A stretch of 34,159 nt of DNA from an uncultured Pseudomonadota bacterium (GCA_946478635.1 CAMLCX010000004.1:1-34159); one strand, 5' to 3'; positions 1 through 8,087 are shown, counted from the stretch's first letter. Program-made: numbers and translations. The notes: generated from the sequence alone by a model not told the origin.

Positions 1-580
1 TGGAAAAATATATGGCATCCTGTTTGGTAAAGCCGTAATGCGTGGTGAGCGCGGTGAACCATTGCCCCGACCACATGGACAGCGACTCCTCAAAGACATG
101 CAGGCCCCACAGCTCGACGATGGAGCCGTCGATGAAAATCTTGTGGCAGAAATCGTTGATTGCGCGGGCAGCGGGTAGATAAGGATCTTCCAGCACTTCT
201 TTCTTGTTGAGGCCCATCTTTTCCGCGGTTTGGAGCAGAACCAATACGTGACCGGGCGCGCGCGGGGAAATAAGCTCGTCGGCGATCTTGGCGCAAAAGG
301 GGCCGAGCAGATCGAAATTGCGCACGAAGAACGGCAGATGCGTGTAATAGGACACGGCATTGAGGGCGTTTACTTCCAAAGAGAAATGTCCCCAGTTCTT
401 GAAAAACTGGCGCATGACCGGCAGCGGCAGCTTGCCTTCGCGCAACTGCGTCATGAAGGCTCCTTTATAGATTTTGTCGTGAGCGTACTTGTAAAGCGTC
501 GAGTACAAATAATCGACGTAGGCCTTCGCTTCGGCTTCGCTCAATTTTTCGCCGGCCCTGGGTTCCTTGGGTTTGCTCAC
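1..580 (-). CDS. TenA/THI-4/PqqC-like (heme-oxygenase-fold) protein, 3' end outside window
   Basis: The frame is open from a GTG at 578-580 through the window edge, giving 193 codons of N-terminal sequence. A strong ribosome site (GGGAGGAT) sits just upstream of the GTG. The protein is helical, with motifs such as QFFKNWGHFSLEVN (about residues 52-65) and LWGLHVFEESLSMW (about 160-173). Aromatic and acidic residues spaced on helices in this way are typical of the TenA/PqqC/CADD heme-oxygenase-like fold. Members of that superfamily include thiaminases, PqqC and non-heme di-iron oxidases, so the reaction cannot be assigned. The Glu and His residues in the two motifs could be metal ligands, as in the di-iron branch, but this is inference. 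It is divergent from queF. Fold confidence is good; function is unknown. Confidence 0.75.
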   Translation of the reverse strand, partial: MSKPKEPRAGEKLSEAEAKAYVDYLYSTLYKYAHDKIYKGAFMTQLREGKLPLPVMRQFFKNWGHFSLEVNALNAVSYYTHLPFFVRNFDLLGPFCAKIADELISPRAPGHVLVLLQTAEKMGLNKKEVLEDPYLPAARAINDFCHKIFIDGSIVELWGLHVFEESLSMWSGQWFTALTTHYGFTKQDAIYFS

Positions 581-634
581 GTATCCTCCCTAAAAATGGC
601 CTTCCTCGGGATTTTCCTTGGGTATCATCGCGCC

Positions 635-669
635 ATTTCCAAGTCAAGGTAACTTGGCGATTTGGAAAT
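635..669. promoter_or_regulatory. nested inverted repeat in the divergent TenA-like/queF intergenic region
   Basis: ATTTCCAA (635-642) is perfectly complementary to TTGGAAAT (662-669). An inner pair, CCAAGT (639-644) and ACTTGG (652-657), shares the CCAA bases, so the two pairings exclude each other. The element ends 27 bases before the queF start and lies between two divergent genes. It could be an operator dyad or an alternating leader hairpin. It does not resemble the preQ1 riboswitch consensus I know. Confidence 0.35.
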
Positions 670-696
670 ACATTTGCGGCGCGCTAAGATTGTTCA

Positions 697-1053
697 ATGG
701 CGACCGCAGCAAGCAAAAATCTAGAAAGCTTTGTCAATCCTAATCCGGAACGCGACTATGAAATCAACATGGAGTGTCCGGAGTTCACCTGTCTTTGTCC
801 CCGCACCGGCCAGCCCGATTTCGCCACTATTCGAATTAATTACGTTCCCGACAAGCTCTGCGTCGAGCTCAAATCCTTGAAACTTTATCTCTGGTGCTAT
901 CGCAATGAGGGGGCCTTTCACGAGGCCGTCATCAATCAGATTCTCGACGATCTTGTGCGCGCGTGCCGGCCGAGGAAAATGACCGTCGCCGGCGACTTCA
1001 ACGTGCGGGGAGGCATTCACACGACCATCAAAATTGAATATCACCAGCCGTAA
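697..1053 (+). CDS. queF: NADPH-dependent 7-cyano-7-deazaguanine reductase (preQ0 reductase), short type
   Basis: QueF reduces the nitrile of preQ0 to the aminomethyl group of preQ1 in queuosine biosynthesis, using NADPH in the cytosol. The 118-residue product matches the unimodular (YkvM-like) form. The catalytic cysteine is Cys34 in [11 protein letters not shown], with Asp41 nearby. The QueF signature ELKSLKLY is at 57-64, and FHE (74-76) supplies the expected substrate-binding glutamate. The C-terminal [10 protein letters not shown] segment is also typical. The ATG at 697 gives the usual N terminus. No other queuosine genes are in the window. The antiporter gene starts 44 bases after the stop, or 8 if its TTG start is used, so the two may be cotranscribed. 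Confidence 0.95.
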   Translation: MATAASKNLESFVNPNPERDYEINMECPEFTCLCPRTGQPDFATIRINYVPDKLCVELKSLKLYLWCYRNEGAFHEAVINQILDDLVRACRPRKMTVAGDFNVRGGIHTTIKIEYHQP

Positions 1054-1097
1054 ATAACGATTTGGGCTTGATTTCTTCGCTCAATCGTACACAGCTC

Positions 1098-3089
1098 ATG
1101 CCCGAAATTCATTTGCTCGAAGAACTATTGATCGTCCTCGCGGTGACGATCTCGATTGTCTACCTATTCCAAAAATTGCGCGTGCCGGCGATCGTCGGGT
1201 TTTTGCTGGCCGGGGTCGTCATCGGACCCGGCGGTTTGGGGCTGATCAAAAGCGTCAGTCAGGTCGAAACCCTGGCCGATATCGGCCTCGTGCTGCTACT
1301 TTTTACGATCGGCATCGAGTTTTCGCTGGAATCGATCTTATCGATGCAGCGCCGCATTCTACTCGCCGGTTTGCTACAGGTGCTGTTAACGATTCTCGCC
1401 GTAACGGGTATCGCGGCAGGTGTGGGAGTTTCGCCGTCCGTGGGTGTCTTCTTCGGTTTTTTGGTCACCATGAGCAGCACCGCGATTGTCCTTCGTGCCT
1501 ATCAAGAACGGGGAGAGATTAATGCGCTGCATGGCCGGTTGGCGAGCGGCACGCTGCTGTTTCAAGACCTGTGCATTGTGCCGATGATGTTGATGGTGCC
1601 GCTTTTGGCGCGGTCCGGACCGGTCGATGTTTCTGGGATCGTCCTCGCCGTCGTCAAGTCTCTGCTCGCGCTTACCCTCATCGTGTGGCTCGCGCGCAAG
1701 GTGTTGCCCCGCTTGTTGCGCCACGTCGCCTTAGTTAAAAATCGCGAGATTTTTGTTCTTTTTATCGTGCTCGTTTGCCTCGGCACGGCTTGGTTGTCGT
1801 CGAAGACCGGTTTGTCTCTCGCCCTCGGCGCCCTGATTGCGGGACTGGTTATTTCCGAATCCGAATTGAGCCATCAAGTCGTCGCCGATGTGTTGCCGCT
1901 GCGCGATTGCTTTAGCGGCATATTCTTTATCTCCATCGGCATGTTGCTCGATCTCGGATCGCTCGGCCGGGACTGGGTCACGCCGGTGTTTGAACTGTTG
2001 TCACTCGTTACCGTCAAGACCGTCGTGACGCTGTTGGTCTTCTGGTACTTATATCGCTCACTGCGACTCGGTATCCTTCTCGGGCTGAGTTTGGCGCAGA
2101 TCGGTGAATTCTCTTTTATCCTGGCAAAGGCAGGGATCGGCCAGCGATTGCTGAGCGTCAATGAAGAGCAAACCTTTCTCGCGGCCTCCATCTTGAGCAT
2201 GGTTGCCACGCCACTGCTGATTCAATCAGCCCACGGAATTACCAATCGCATGACCGGTAAATCCGGCCGGCCGGCAAAAGTAGGGGAGCTTCCCGTCCCG
2301 GCCGCCGAGCCCGGCGGCATCGAAGGGCACGTCATCATTGTCGGTTACGGTCTCAATGGACAGAACCTCGCGCGCGTCCTGCGTGAATCCGGCATCCCTT
2401 ATCAAGTTTTGGAGCTCGACCCCGAACTGGTGCGTCAGGGAAAAACGGCGGGAGAGCCGATCCATTTCGGTGACGGCACGCGAACCGATATCCTCCAGCA
2501 GGCGCGAATCGATCATGCTCGCGTGCTTGTTATCGCCATCTCCGACCCGGCGGCCACCGCCCGGGTTGTGTCGCAAGCCCGCCGTATCCGGCCCACCATC
2601 AACATCATCGTGCGCACGCGCTACGTGGCCGAGATCGAGAGGCTCTATCGTCTTGGCGCCAATCAGGTCATTCCGGAAGAGTTCGAAACATCCGTGGAGA
2701 TATTCGCCCGAGTGCTGCAGGAATATCACATTCCGCGCAACGTGATCGCGTTGCAAGTCGATTTGATTCGCAAGGAGCATTACGGCACGTTGCGCGGGCT
2801 TCATCTTCAAGGGAAACAGTTGGACGAGCTGAGCCAGTATCTCGTCGGTGTCACGACGGATATTTTCTCCGTGCCGGAAACCTCGCCGCTGGTGGGCCGA
2901 AGCCTGAGGGACATCGATATGCGCGAGAACAGCGGTGTCACGCTGATCGCCGCAGTGCGCGACGGCAAACCCTTTCATAATGTCGGTCCCGATTTCGTCG
3001 TGGCGGCGGGGGATCGGCTTGTGCTGCTCGGCGATCACAAAGCGTTGAATGATGCGGCGCGAATGATCAGTCCGGAGACGGTTTCCTAA
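1098..3089 (+). CDS. CPA2-family (Kef/YbaL-type) cation:proton antiporter with TrkA-N and TrkA-C domains
   Basis: This is a membrane antiporter exchanging K+ or Na+ for protons. Residues 1 to about 385 form the Na+/H+ exchanger domain, with many hydrophobic helices; LRVPAIVGFLLAGVVIGP in the second helix is characteristic. A TrkA-N (RCK) domain follows, starting at GHVIIVGYGLNGQNLA with a GxGxxG-like nucleotide-binding loop. A TrkA-C domain closes the protein (about the last 85 residues, LVGRSLRDIDMRENSGV). I chose the ATG at 1098 because MPEIHLLEELLIVLAV is a normal start for the first helix. A TTG at 1062 in the same frame would add 12 unremarkable residues; neither has a strong ribosome site. 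Glutathione gating cannot be judged from sequence. The nucleotide-binding domains suggest control by NAD(H) or another nucleotide. Confidence 0.92.
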   Translation: MPEIHLLEELLIVLAVTISIVYLFQKLRVPAIVGFLLAGVVIGPGGLGLIKSVSQVETLADIGLVLLLFTIGIEFSLESILSMQRRILLAGLLQVLLTILAVTGIAAGVGVSPSVGVFFGFLVTMSSTAIVLRAYQERGEINALHGRLASGTLLFQDLCIVPMMLMVPLLARSGPVDVSGIVLAVVKSLLALTLIVWLARKVLPRLLRHVALVKNREIFVLFIVLVCLGTAWLSSKTGLSLALGALIAGLVISESELSHQVVADVLPLRDCFSGIFFISIGMLLDLGSLGRDWVTPVFELLSLVTVKTVVTLLVFWYLYRSLRLGILLGLSLAQIGEFSFILAKAGIGQRLLSVNEEQTFLAASILSMVATPLLIQSAHGITNRMTGKSGRPAKVGELPVPAAEPGGIEGHVIIVGYGLNGQNLARVLRESGIPYQVLELDPELVRQGKTAGEPIHFGDGTRTDILQQARIDHARVLVIAISDPAATARVVSQARRIRPTINIIVRTRYVAEIERLYRLGANQVIPEEFETSVEIFARVLQEYHIPRNVIALQVDLIRKEHYGTLRGLHLQGKQLDELSQYLVGVTTDIFSVPETSPLVGRSLRDIDMRENSGVTLIAAVRDGKPFHNVGPDFVVAAGDRLVLLGDHKALNDAARMISPETVS

Positions 3090-3129
3090 ACAGCACGGCG
3101 GACTCAACGGCGGCTGTCAAAAGCGAGAC

Positions 3130-3161
3130 TGTGCATAGGCCTGTTCACAACCTGTGCACTG
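3130..3161. promoter_or_regulatory. possible cluster of degenerate DnaA boxes upstream of dnaB
   Basis: Three CACA-ending 9-mers resemble the DnaA box TTATNCACA: CTATGCACA on the minus strand (3130-3138, one mismatch), CTGTTCACA on the plus strand (3141-3149, two mismatches) and CAGTGCACA on the minus strand (3153-3161, three mismatches). They are regularly spaced, about 215 bases upstream of dnaB. Only the first is a good match, so the cluster may be chance. Confidence 0.2.
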
Positions 3162-3270
3162 AATTCATAAATCAGCGCACGCATTTGGAAAGTTTCGCCT
3201 GATCATTTCGCACATTGATGGCGCGGGCGAGATCGGTATTAAAAAATATTTTCATCAAGCCAAAATTTTC

Positions 3271-3298
3271 TTGCAATTTGTTCGGGTTCGGCTACATA
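3271..3298 (+). promoter_or_regulatory. possible sigma-70 promoter for dnaB
   Basis: TTGCAA (3271-3276) and TACATA (3293-3298) are separated by 16 bases, in an AT-rich stretch that stands out from the GC-rich surroundings. Transcription would start about 3305, leaving a leader of roughly 70 bases before the dnaB ATG. The elements are only partial matches to consensus. Confidence 0.3.
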
Positions 3299-3374
3299 GT
3301 CTTGTTCCATTCAACGTTGAAGTGATCATGCCACACACCGTTTGCCCAATGTTTAATAAGGCGCACGCACATCA

Positions 3375-4748
3375 ATGGCGGCTTTAGACGACAACCTGCG
3401 CAAGGTTCCGCCGCAGAATCTCGAAGCGGAGTCCTCCGTTTTAGGCGGTATTTTGCTCGAAAACGAAGCGATCAATCAGGTTCTGGAATCGCTCCGGCCG
3501 GAGGACTTCTATCGCGAATCGCACCGGAAAATTCTCCGCGCGATGATCGAAATAACCGACCGCAACGAGCCGGTGGATCTGATTACATTGAGCGAGTTTC
3601 TAAAGAGCCGAAATGAGCTGGAAGCCATTGGCGGCACGGCCTATCTGGCTTCTCTGGCCGACTTCGTTCCGACTGCGGCCAATATTTCCTACTACGCAAA
3701 AATTGTCCGCGAGAAGGCGATCCTGCGAAGTTTGATCAGCACGGCCACTGAAATCGCCACCCGTGGCTACGAAGAACAGGGCAACGTCGACGAGTTTCTC
3801 GATGCCGCCGAAAAAGTCATCTTCGACATCTCCGAGAAGAAAATTAAGGCATCCTTTGTCGCCGTCGGCGATATGATCACCGACACGCTGAAGACCATCG
3901 ATAAGCTCTATCAGCGCAAGGAGATGGTGACGGGCGTGCCGACCGGTTACGAGGACTTGGACAAGCTCACCGCCGGACTCCAGCCTGCAGATCTGATCAT
4001 CGTTGCCGGCCGGCCCGGCATGGGAAAAACGGCCTTTGCGCTCAATATCGCCGCCAACGCCGCGTACGCCGGCGTTGGCGCCGCGGTATTTTCCTTGGAG
4101 ATGGCCAAAGAACAGTTGGTTTTGCGCATGCTCTGTTCGGAAGCGCGGGTGAACAGCTCCAAAGTCCGGTCCGGATATCTCGGCGAGCGTGACTTCCCGC
4201 AGCTTGCCAAGGCCGCGGGGAAATTACACGAGGCGCCTATCTTCATCGACGATACTCCCGCAATTTCCGTTCTCGAGCTTCGCGCCAAGGCGCGGCGTTT
4301 GCTGCGCGATCGCACGAAAAAAGTCGGTCTGATTGTCGTGGATTATCTCCAGCTTATGCGTGGTATGGGTAACGCAAGCAATCGCGAACAGGAAATTTCA
4401 GAAATTTCCCGCTCGTTAAAGGCGCTTGCCAAGGAACTTAACGTGCCCGTGATCGCGCTCTCTCAGCTCAACCGCAAGGTCGAAGATCGGACAGGAAGAA
4501 AGCCGCAGATGTCGGACCTTCGTGAATCCGGCGCCATCGAACAAGATGCGGATGTGATCATGTTCATTTACCGAGAAGAGCTTTATGATAAAAACAATGA
4601 AGACGTGAAGGGTAAAGCGGAAGTCATCGTCGAAAAACAACGTAACGGACCAACCGGAACGATCACGCTCACGTTCCTGGGTGAATACACACGTTTCGAG
4701 AATTACACGGAGCGTGATTATAGCTTGGACGACGCGGACCAAGCCTAA
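3375..4748 (+). CDS. dnaB: replicative DNA helicase DnaB
   Basis: DnaB is the hexameric 5'-3' helicase that unwinds DNA ahead of the replication fork. The 457-residue protein has the N-terminal DnaB domain (about 10-115, starting PPQNLEAESSVLGG), a linker, and a RecA-like motor. Walker A is GRPGMGKT (212-219), Walker B is VVDYLQLM (321-328), and the DLRESGAIEQDAD motif lies at 381-393. There is no intein and no other insertion, and the length is normal. The ATG at 3375 gives MAALDDNLRKVPPQNLEAES, a standard DnaB start; the ribosome site is weak (AAGG, about 13 bases upstream). The frequent partner rplI is not next to it. A 285-base upstream region holds the putative promoter and DnaA-box-like sites. 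Confidence 0.97.
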   Translation: MAALDDNLRKVPPQNLEAESSVLGGILLENEAINQVLESLRPEDFYRESHRKILRAMIEITDRNEPVDLITLSEFLKSRNELEAIGGTAYLASLADFVPTAANISYYAKIVREKAILRSLISTATEIATRGYEEQGNVDEFLDAAEKVIFDISEKKIKASFVAVGDMITDTLKTIDKLYQRKEMVTGVPTGYEDLDKLTAGLQPADLIIVAGRPGMGKTAFALNIAANAAYAGVGAAVFSLEMAKEQLVLRMLCSEARVNSSKVRSGYLGERDFPQLAKAAGKLHEAPIFIDDTPAISVLELRAKARRLLRDRTKKVGLIVVDYLQLMRGMGNASNREQEISEISRSLKALAKELNVPVIALSQLNRKVEDRTGRKPQMSDLRESGAIEQDADVIMFIYREELYDKNNEDVKGKAEVIVEKQRNGPTGTITLTFLGEYTRFENYTERDYSLDDADQA

Positions 4749-4830
4749 TCAGGGCGACGCGGCCCCGAGTGCCTATTCTCTTCACCGATTTTCGACCGGT
4801 TAATTGCTCATACCGGTCCTTTTCGCGGCG

Positions 4831-5703
4831 ATGTTAAGTCGGATCACAGTCCGAAGCCTTTCAATTCCATTTTCTATCTGGGCTCTGCTCTCATTTTTCC
4901 AAGCCATTGCGCAAGCGGCACAAGCAACGGCGCCGCCGCCATTGCTGCTCGCAAACGAGCTTGGGTCGCAAATCGATGTCACTAAATATCTCGTCAGCGA
5001 AAAATATGATGGCGCGCGAGCCCTGTGGGACGGCAAGGAGCTGCGCTTCCGCAGCGGTCGTCCGGTCGCTGCGCCGCCGTGGTTTATTGCAAAACTGCCT
5101 TGGCACGCTTTAGACGGCGAGCTTTGGACAGGCCGGGGACAGTTTGATGCCCTGTCAGGGGTCGTGCGCAGGAACGAACCGCAAGACGACGAGTGGCGGC
5201 GGGTTAAATACATGATCTTCGAACTTCCGGATGCGCCCGGTACTTTCGCCGATCGCGTGCTGCGCATTCGGGAAATCGTAAAGCATAGCCAATGGCCGCA
5301 GCTCATTGCCGTGGAGCAATTTCGTGTAGCCGACCGCGCCGCGCTCAAAAGGAAGCTGGACGAAATCGTTCGGGCCGGCGGTGAAGGACTGATGCTGCAC
5401 CTGGCCGATGCGCCCTACGTGACCGGTCGCAGCAACGTGTTGATCAAGCTTAAGCCCTTGCAGGACACCGAGGCGGTCGTGATCGAACACGTTTCCGGGA
5501 AGGGCAAGTATCACGGCATGATGGGCGCGCTTCGGGTTCAGGCGCCGAATGGCAAACAGTTTTTGATCGGTACCGGTTTCACGGACGAAGTACGCAAAAA
5601 CCCGCCGCCGATCGGCACAACGATCACCTACACCTATCGGGGTCTGACACAATCGGGCTTGCCTCGATTTGCCAGTTATTTGCGCGTACGGGAGAATTTT
5701 TGA
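4831..5703 (+). CDS. ligE: exported minimal ATP-dependent DNA ligase (LigE type)
   Basis: This protein seals nicks in DNA using ATP. From the ATG at 4831 it begins with a signal-peptide-like stretch (a basic start, then a hydrophobic segment ending in Ala-rich sequence at about residue 30). That fits the periplasmic location known for LigE ligases. The catalytic lysine motif SEKYDG is at residues 56-61 (Lys58), followed by LDGELWTGRG (motif III region), GGEGLMLH (motif IV) and LIKLKP (motif V). A short OB domain follows, ending at the C terminus without extra domains, as in the minimal ligases. A TTG at 4804 in frame would add nine residues; the ATG gives the better signal peptide. It follows dnaB by 82 bases. 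Replication ligase LigA would be a separate gene. Confidence 0.88.
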   Translation: MLSRITVRSLSIPFSIWALLSFFQAIAQAAQATAPPPLLLANELGSQIDVTKYLVSEKYDGARALWDGKELRFRSGRPVAAPPWFIAKLPWHALDGELWTGRGQFDALSGVVRRNEPQDDEWRRVKYMIFELPDAPGTFADRVLRIREIVKHSQWPQLIAVEQFRVADRAALKRKLDEIVRAGGEGLMLHLADAPYVTGRSNVLIKLKPLQDTEAVVIEHVSGKGKYHGMMGALRVQAPNGKQFLIGTGFTDEVRKNPPPIGTTITYTYRGLTQSGLPRFASYLRVRENF

Positions 5704-6011
5704 TTGCAGGCGGTTTGGTTTACCGCCCTCTTACCGATCCGTTTTCGTACCAAAAACATTCCGGCGATTCACAAGGCGCGCAGATCCAGCGGTGCGATGA
5801 TTTCGATTGCCTTTTGCCCAGGGGCAACGGATGCGGCTGAAACAGGGGAGGAAAGCTCAGCCTCTGGTTCGATTTCTCTCTATGTTTTCCACGTACTCTT
5901 GGATCGTTCTGAAAAAGTAGCCACGGCAGCGTCGCGCGCTGCGGTAGCGAAATCTGTTCGGTCTTGGTCATCCGGTTCAGCGAACATTGTTAGTTTAGAT
6001 GCCGCCGTGTG
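5704..6011. other. 308-base gap between convergent genes
   Basis: This gap lies between the end of the ligase gene (plus) and the end of the repeat-protein gene (minus). Apart from the hairpin at 5709-5727 I find nothing. An open frame at 5704-6087 starts with TTG, has biased Ser/Ala/Arg composition and runs antisense into the neighbouring gene. A frame at 5720-5971 on the minus strand also lacks any recognisable feature. I treat both as noncoding. Confidence 0.6.
5709..5727 (+). terminator. hairpin just after the ligase gene
   Basis: GGCGGT (5709-5714) and ACCGCC (5722-5727) form a perfect 6-bp stem with a 7-base loop, five bases after the ligE stop codon. No run of T follows, so it is not a classical intrinsic terminator. 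It may be an RNA 3'-end stabiliser or act with Rho. Confidence 0.35.
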
Positions 6012-6755
6012 TCAGGGCAAAAACCACGCCGCACCAAAAAGGACTATCGCAGAGAGCAGCAGTAGCAGAAGGCTGACCAAGGCGTAGCGGCTTTCCGCCT
6101 CGGTCGTTCCGATGCTGAACGGCGCGCGACGCTCCACCAGCTTGCGAAATTGCGAGTCCACGGCGCCAAGGATAATGAGCGCGGCGATGGCGACGTAGAA
6201 TCTGCCGCCCTGGCTGCGTGAGCCGCCGTCCATCTTGAGCATGAGAAAAATCGCGCCGGCGACGGTAGCGAAAGAGACGGCGCCGAGGAGGAGCCGCAGC
6301 AACGTTTCGAGCGCGTTGGCGGTTTGATCGAGCGCCTTTATCATCGGTGCCTGCTTTTGCGGCGTGCTCGTGAATGAGACGTTCACGGTCGCCGCGGAGT
6401 CAGGTCGGGCGTCTGGGGCAGGGGACGAAGGACTCTGTATCCCCAACGCTGATTCGAGCGCGTCCGGAATGCCGTTGCGGTTTGCGTCTGCCTGGCCCAT
6501 CGCCATCTCGAATAGTCGACGCACGATCGCAGGCATCTCGCCCACGCTTTTGTACTCCTTGCCGTTGAAATTGATCGACGATTGCTGAATCGCAATCACG
6601 TTGCCTTTGGCGCCGCGTTCGAGAATATCCGGGATACCGTTCTTGTCCGCGTCCTCCAGGTGCGTCAGCGCCTGCTGGTAAGCCTGGCGAATTTCGTCCG
6701 GCATGTCCTCTACCTTGGCGTACGTCTTGCCGTTGAAGATGATTTTGGTTTCCAT
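6012..6755 (-). CDS. membrane protein with two FNGK...NGIPD repeats (function unknown)
   Basis: I do not recognise a named family. The 247-residue product starts at the ATG at 6753-6755, which has a good ribosome site (CGGAGGA, 6 bases away). Its N-terminal half is an internal duplication: residues about 6-45 and 63-101 both read FNGK-x-Y, then MP, then a short helix, then D-A-(D/N)-x-NGIPD. The DxDxNG-type loop resembles the calcium loops of thrombospondin type 3 and dockerin repeats. A Pro/Ser/Ala-rich linker (107-137) leads to a C-terminal membrane part with segments at about 153-174, 185-200 and 224-246. No signal peptide is visible, so the repeats may face the cytoplasm unless the protein inserts N-out. 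It stands alone, convergent with the ligase gene. Confidence 0.8.
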   Translation of the reverse strand: METKIIFNGKTYAKVEDMPDEIRQAYQQALTHLEDADKNGIPDILERGAKGNVIAIQQSSINFNGKEYKSVGEMPAIVRRLFEMAMGQADANRNGIPDALESALGIQSPSSPAPDARPDSAATVNVSFTSTPQKQAPMIKALDQTANALETLLRLLLGAVSFATVAGAIFLMLKMDGGSRSQGGRFYVAIAALIILGAVDSQFRKLVERRAPFSIGTTEAESRYALVSLLLLLLSAIVLFGAAWFLP

Positions 6756-6951
6756 CGTAGTCCTCCGCTCAGGTACCTTGATCGCTGCGCCTCGCTCCCG
6801 CCTTTCCACCGTCTAATTGCACGGTCCGTAACCCATTGGTGGGCGCGTCCAACAATCTGTGGCCAATCGCCGGAATTCTTTAAACGTTGAGAGAACGGAA
6901 ATTACCGGCGCACTGGAAAATTCTTTTCAAATGCCGGCCGTCCCGGTTAGC

Positions 6952-7434
6952 CTATAGATTGCGACTATTTCGAAGTCGCACGAAATTCACCATCTTCATG
7001 CTCATCACCACTTCGCGCTTCTGATTCAGGACCTCGATAAAGGTTCGGACGATGCCGCGGTCGGGGCGAGACTCGGAGCGTCGCGCTTCCAAGACCGTGG
7101 CGCGCACGGACAGCTTATCGCCGGGAAAGACAGGTTTGTCCCAACGCAACTCGTCGCCCCCCGGCGAACCCAGGTTGGCGACCTTGGAAAGATAGTGCTC
7201 AGTGTAGATGCGCATCATGAGGGCAGCGGTGTGCCAGCCGCTTGCGATGACCCCGCCATAGATGCTGCTTTTCGCGGCTTCTTTATCGGTATGATACGAG
7301 AGCGGCACATAACGCCGGCCGAATTCGAGGACCTCCTGCTCATGAACCGCAATGGAACCGAATTCGTGCACCGAACCCGGCACATAGTCTTCAAAGTAGC
7401 GATCGTCAGGCGCCGTTCTGAAGTTGGGTGCCAT
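6952..7434 (-). CDS. MaoC-family (hot-dog fold) dehydratase
   Basis: MaoC proteins are usually enoyl-CoA or hydroxyacyl-CoA hydratases. The 160-residue product has YFEDYVPGSVHEFGSIAV near the N terminus and the hydratase region SIYGGVIASGWHTAALMMR. The latter corresponds to the GxIAxGxxT/H segment that shapes the active site. RWDKPVFPGDKLSVRATVLE is the typical hot-dog strand region. The ATG at 7434 (MAPNFRTAPDD) fits the family start; longer in-frame starts would run into thiE and give low-quality sequence. The gene begins 20 bases after the thiE stop and is the last of the four-gene minus-strand operon. The substrate is unknown. Confidence 0.88.
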   Translation of the reverse strand: MAPNFRTAPDDRYFEDYVPGSVHEFGSIAVHEQEVLEFGRRYVPLSYHTDKEAAKSSIYGGVIASGWHTAALMMRIYTEHYLSKVANLGSPGGDELRWDKPVFPGDKLSVRATVLEARRSESRPDRGIVRTFIEVLNQKREVVMSMKMVNFVRLRNSRNL

Positions 7435-7454
7435 GTTATCGCGACGACGAAACT

Positions 7455-8087
7455 TTAGGAGCCGGCGCGGTGCGCCGCAACGATACGCGTGGTTTTGGCC
7501 GCGATGCCGTCCGCATGCAGAATATCGCTGATGATCGCCGCCGAATCGGCGCCGGCTTCCCACACCTGTCGAATGTTCTGCTCGGTGATGCCGCCGATGG
7601 CGACGATCGGCAGATTTACCGCGGCGCGAATGTGGCGGAGCATTTCCACGCCCCGGGCGGCGACGCCGGTGTTTTTCGTAGTCGTCCCGAACATCGGGCC
7701 GAAGCCGATGTAATCCGCGCCGTTCCGTTCCGCTTCTTGAGCCTGCGCGAGATCGTGAGTCGAGATCCCGACAATTTTCCGTCCCATGAGTTTTCTTCCG
7801 GCGGCGAGGGACAGATCGTCCTGGCCGAGATGAACGCCGTCAGCGTCGCAGGCCAGGGCGATATCGACGCGGTCGTTGACGATGAGCTTGCAGCCGTGCA
7901 AGCGCGTCTCTGCGCGCGACCGTTTCGCGAGCTCGAAAAAATCGCGGGGTGCCATGGTTTTGACGCGGAGCTGGAGAATTGTTGCGCCGCCGGCCAGCAG
8001 ATTGCGCAATACGTCGTCAGCGGGGCGTCCTTTCGTCTGCTCCGGATCGAGGATCGCATAGAGCGGCGGCATGTCGAGCGGCGGCAT
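7455..8087 (-). CDS. thiE: thiamine-phosphate synthase
   Basis: ThiE couples the hydroxymethylpyrimidine diphosphate and thiazole phosphate moieties to form thiamine phosphate. The 210-residue protein shows the TIM-barrel landmarks GGATILQLRVK, KLIVNDRVDIA, DGVHLGQDDL, ADYIGFGPMFGTTTK and LPIVAIGGI, which match the pyrophosphate- and substrate-binding loops of ThiE. The ATG at 8087 is used here; a second ATG five codons in (8072) is possible. It begins six bases after the ntrC-like gene ends, so the two are translationally linked. No TPP riboswitch is visible and no other thiamine synthesis gene is in the window. The link to a two-component system is unusual. Confidence 0.93.
   Translation of the reverse strand: MPPLDMPPLYAILDPEQTKGRPADDVLRNLLAGGATILQLRVKTMAPRDFFELAKRSRAETRLHGCKLIVNDRVDIALACDADGVHLGQDDLSLAAGRKLMGRKIVGISTHDLAQAQEAERNGADYIGFGPMFGTTTKNTGVAARGVEMLRHIRAAVNLPIVAIGGITEQNIRQVWEAGADSAAIISDILHADGIAAKTTRIVAAHRAGS

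Noticed and set aside
230..652. Plus-strand open frame opposite the TenA-like gene
   Set aside because: It is antisense to a clear protein-coding frame with a strong ribosome site and has no recognisable motif.
581..696. preQ1 riboswitch before queF
   Set aside because: I could not find the compact stem plus A-rich tail of the known classes; only the inverted repeats are present.
2226..3107. Long minus-strand frame opposite the antiporter gene
   Set aside because: It is an antisense shadow of the TrkA domains, a common effect in GC-rich DNA.
5704..6087. Open frame between the ligase and repeat-protein genes
   Set aside because: It has a TTG start, biased composition and overlaps the end of the minus-strand gene; no family resemblance.
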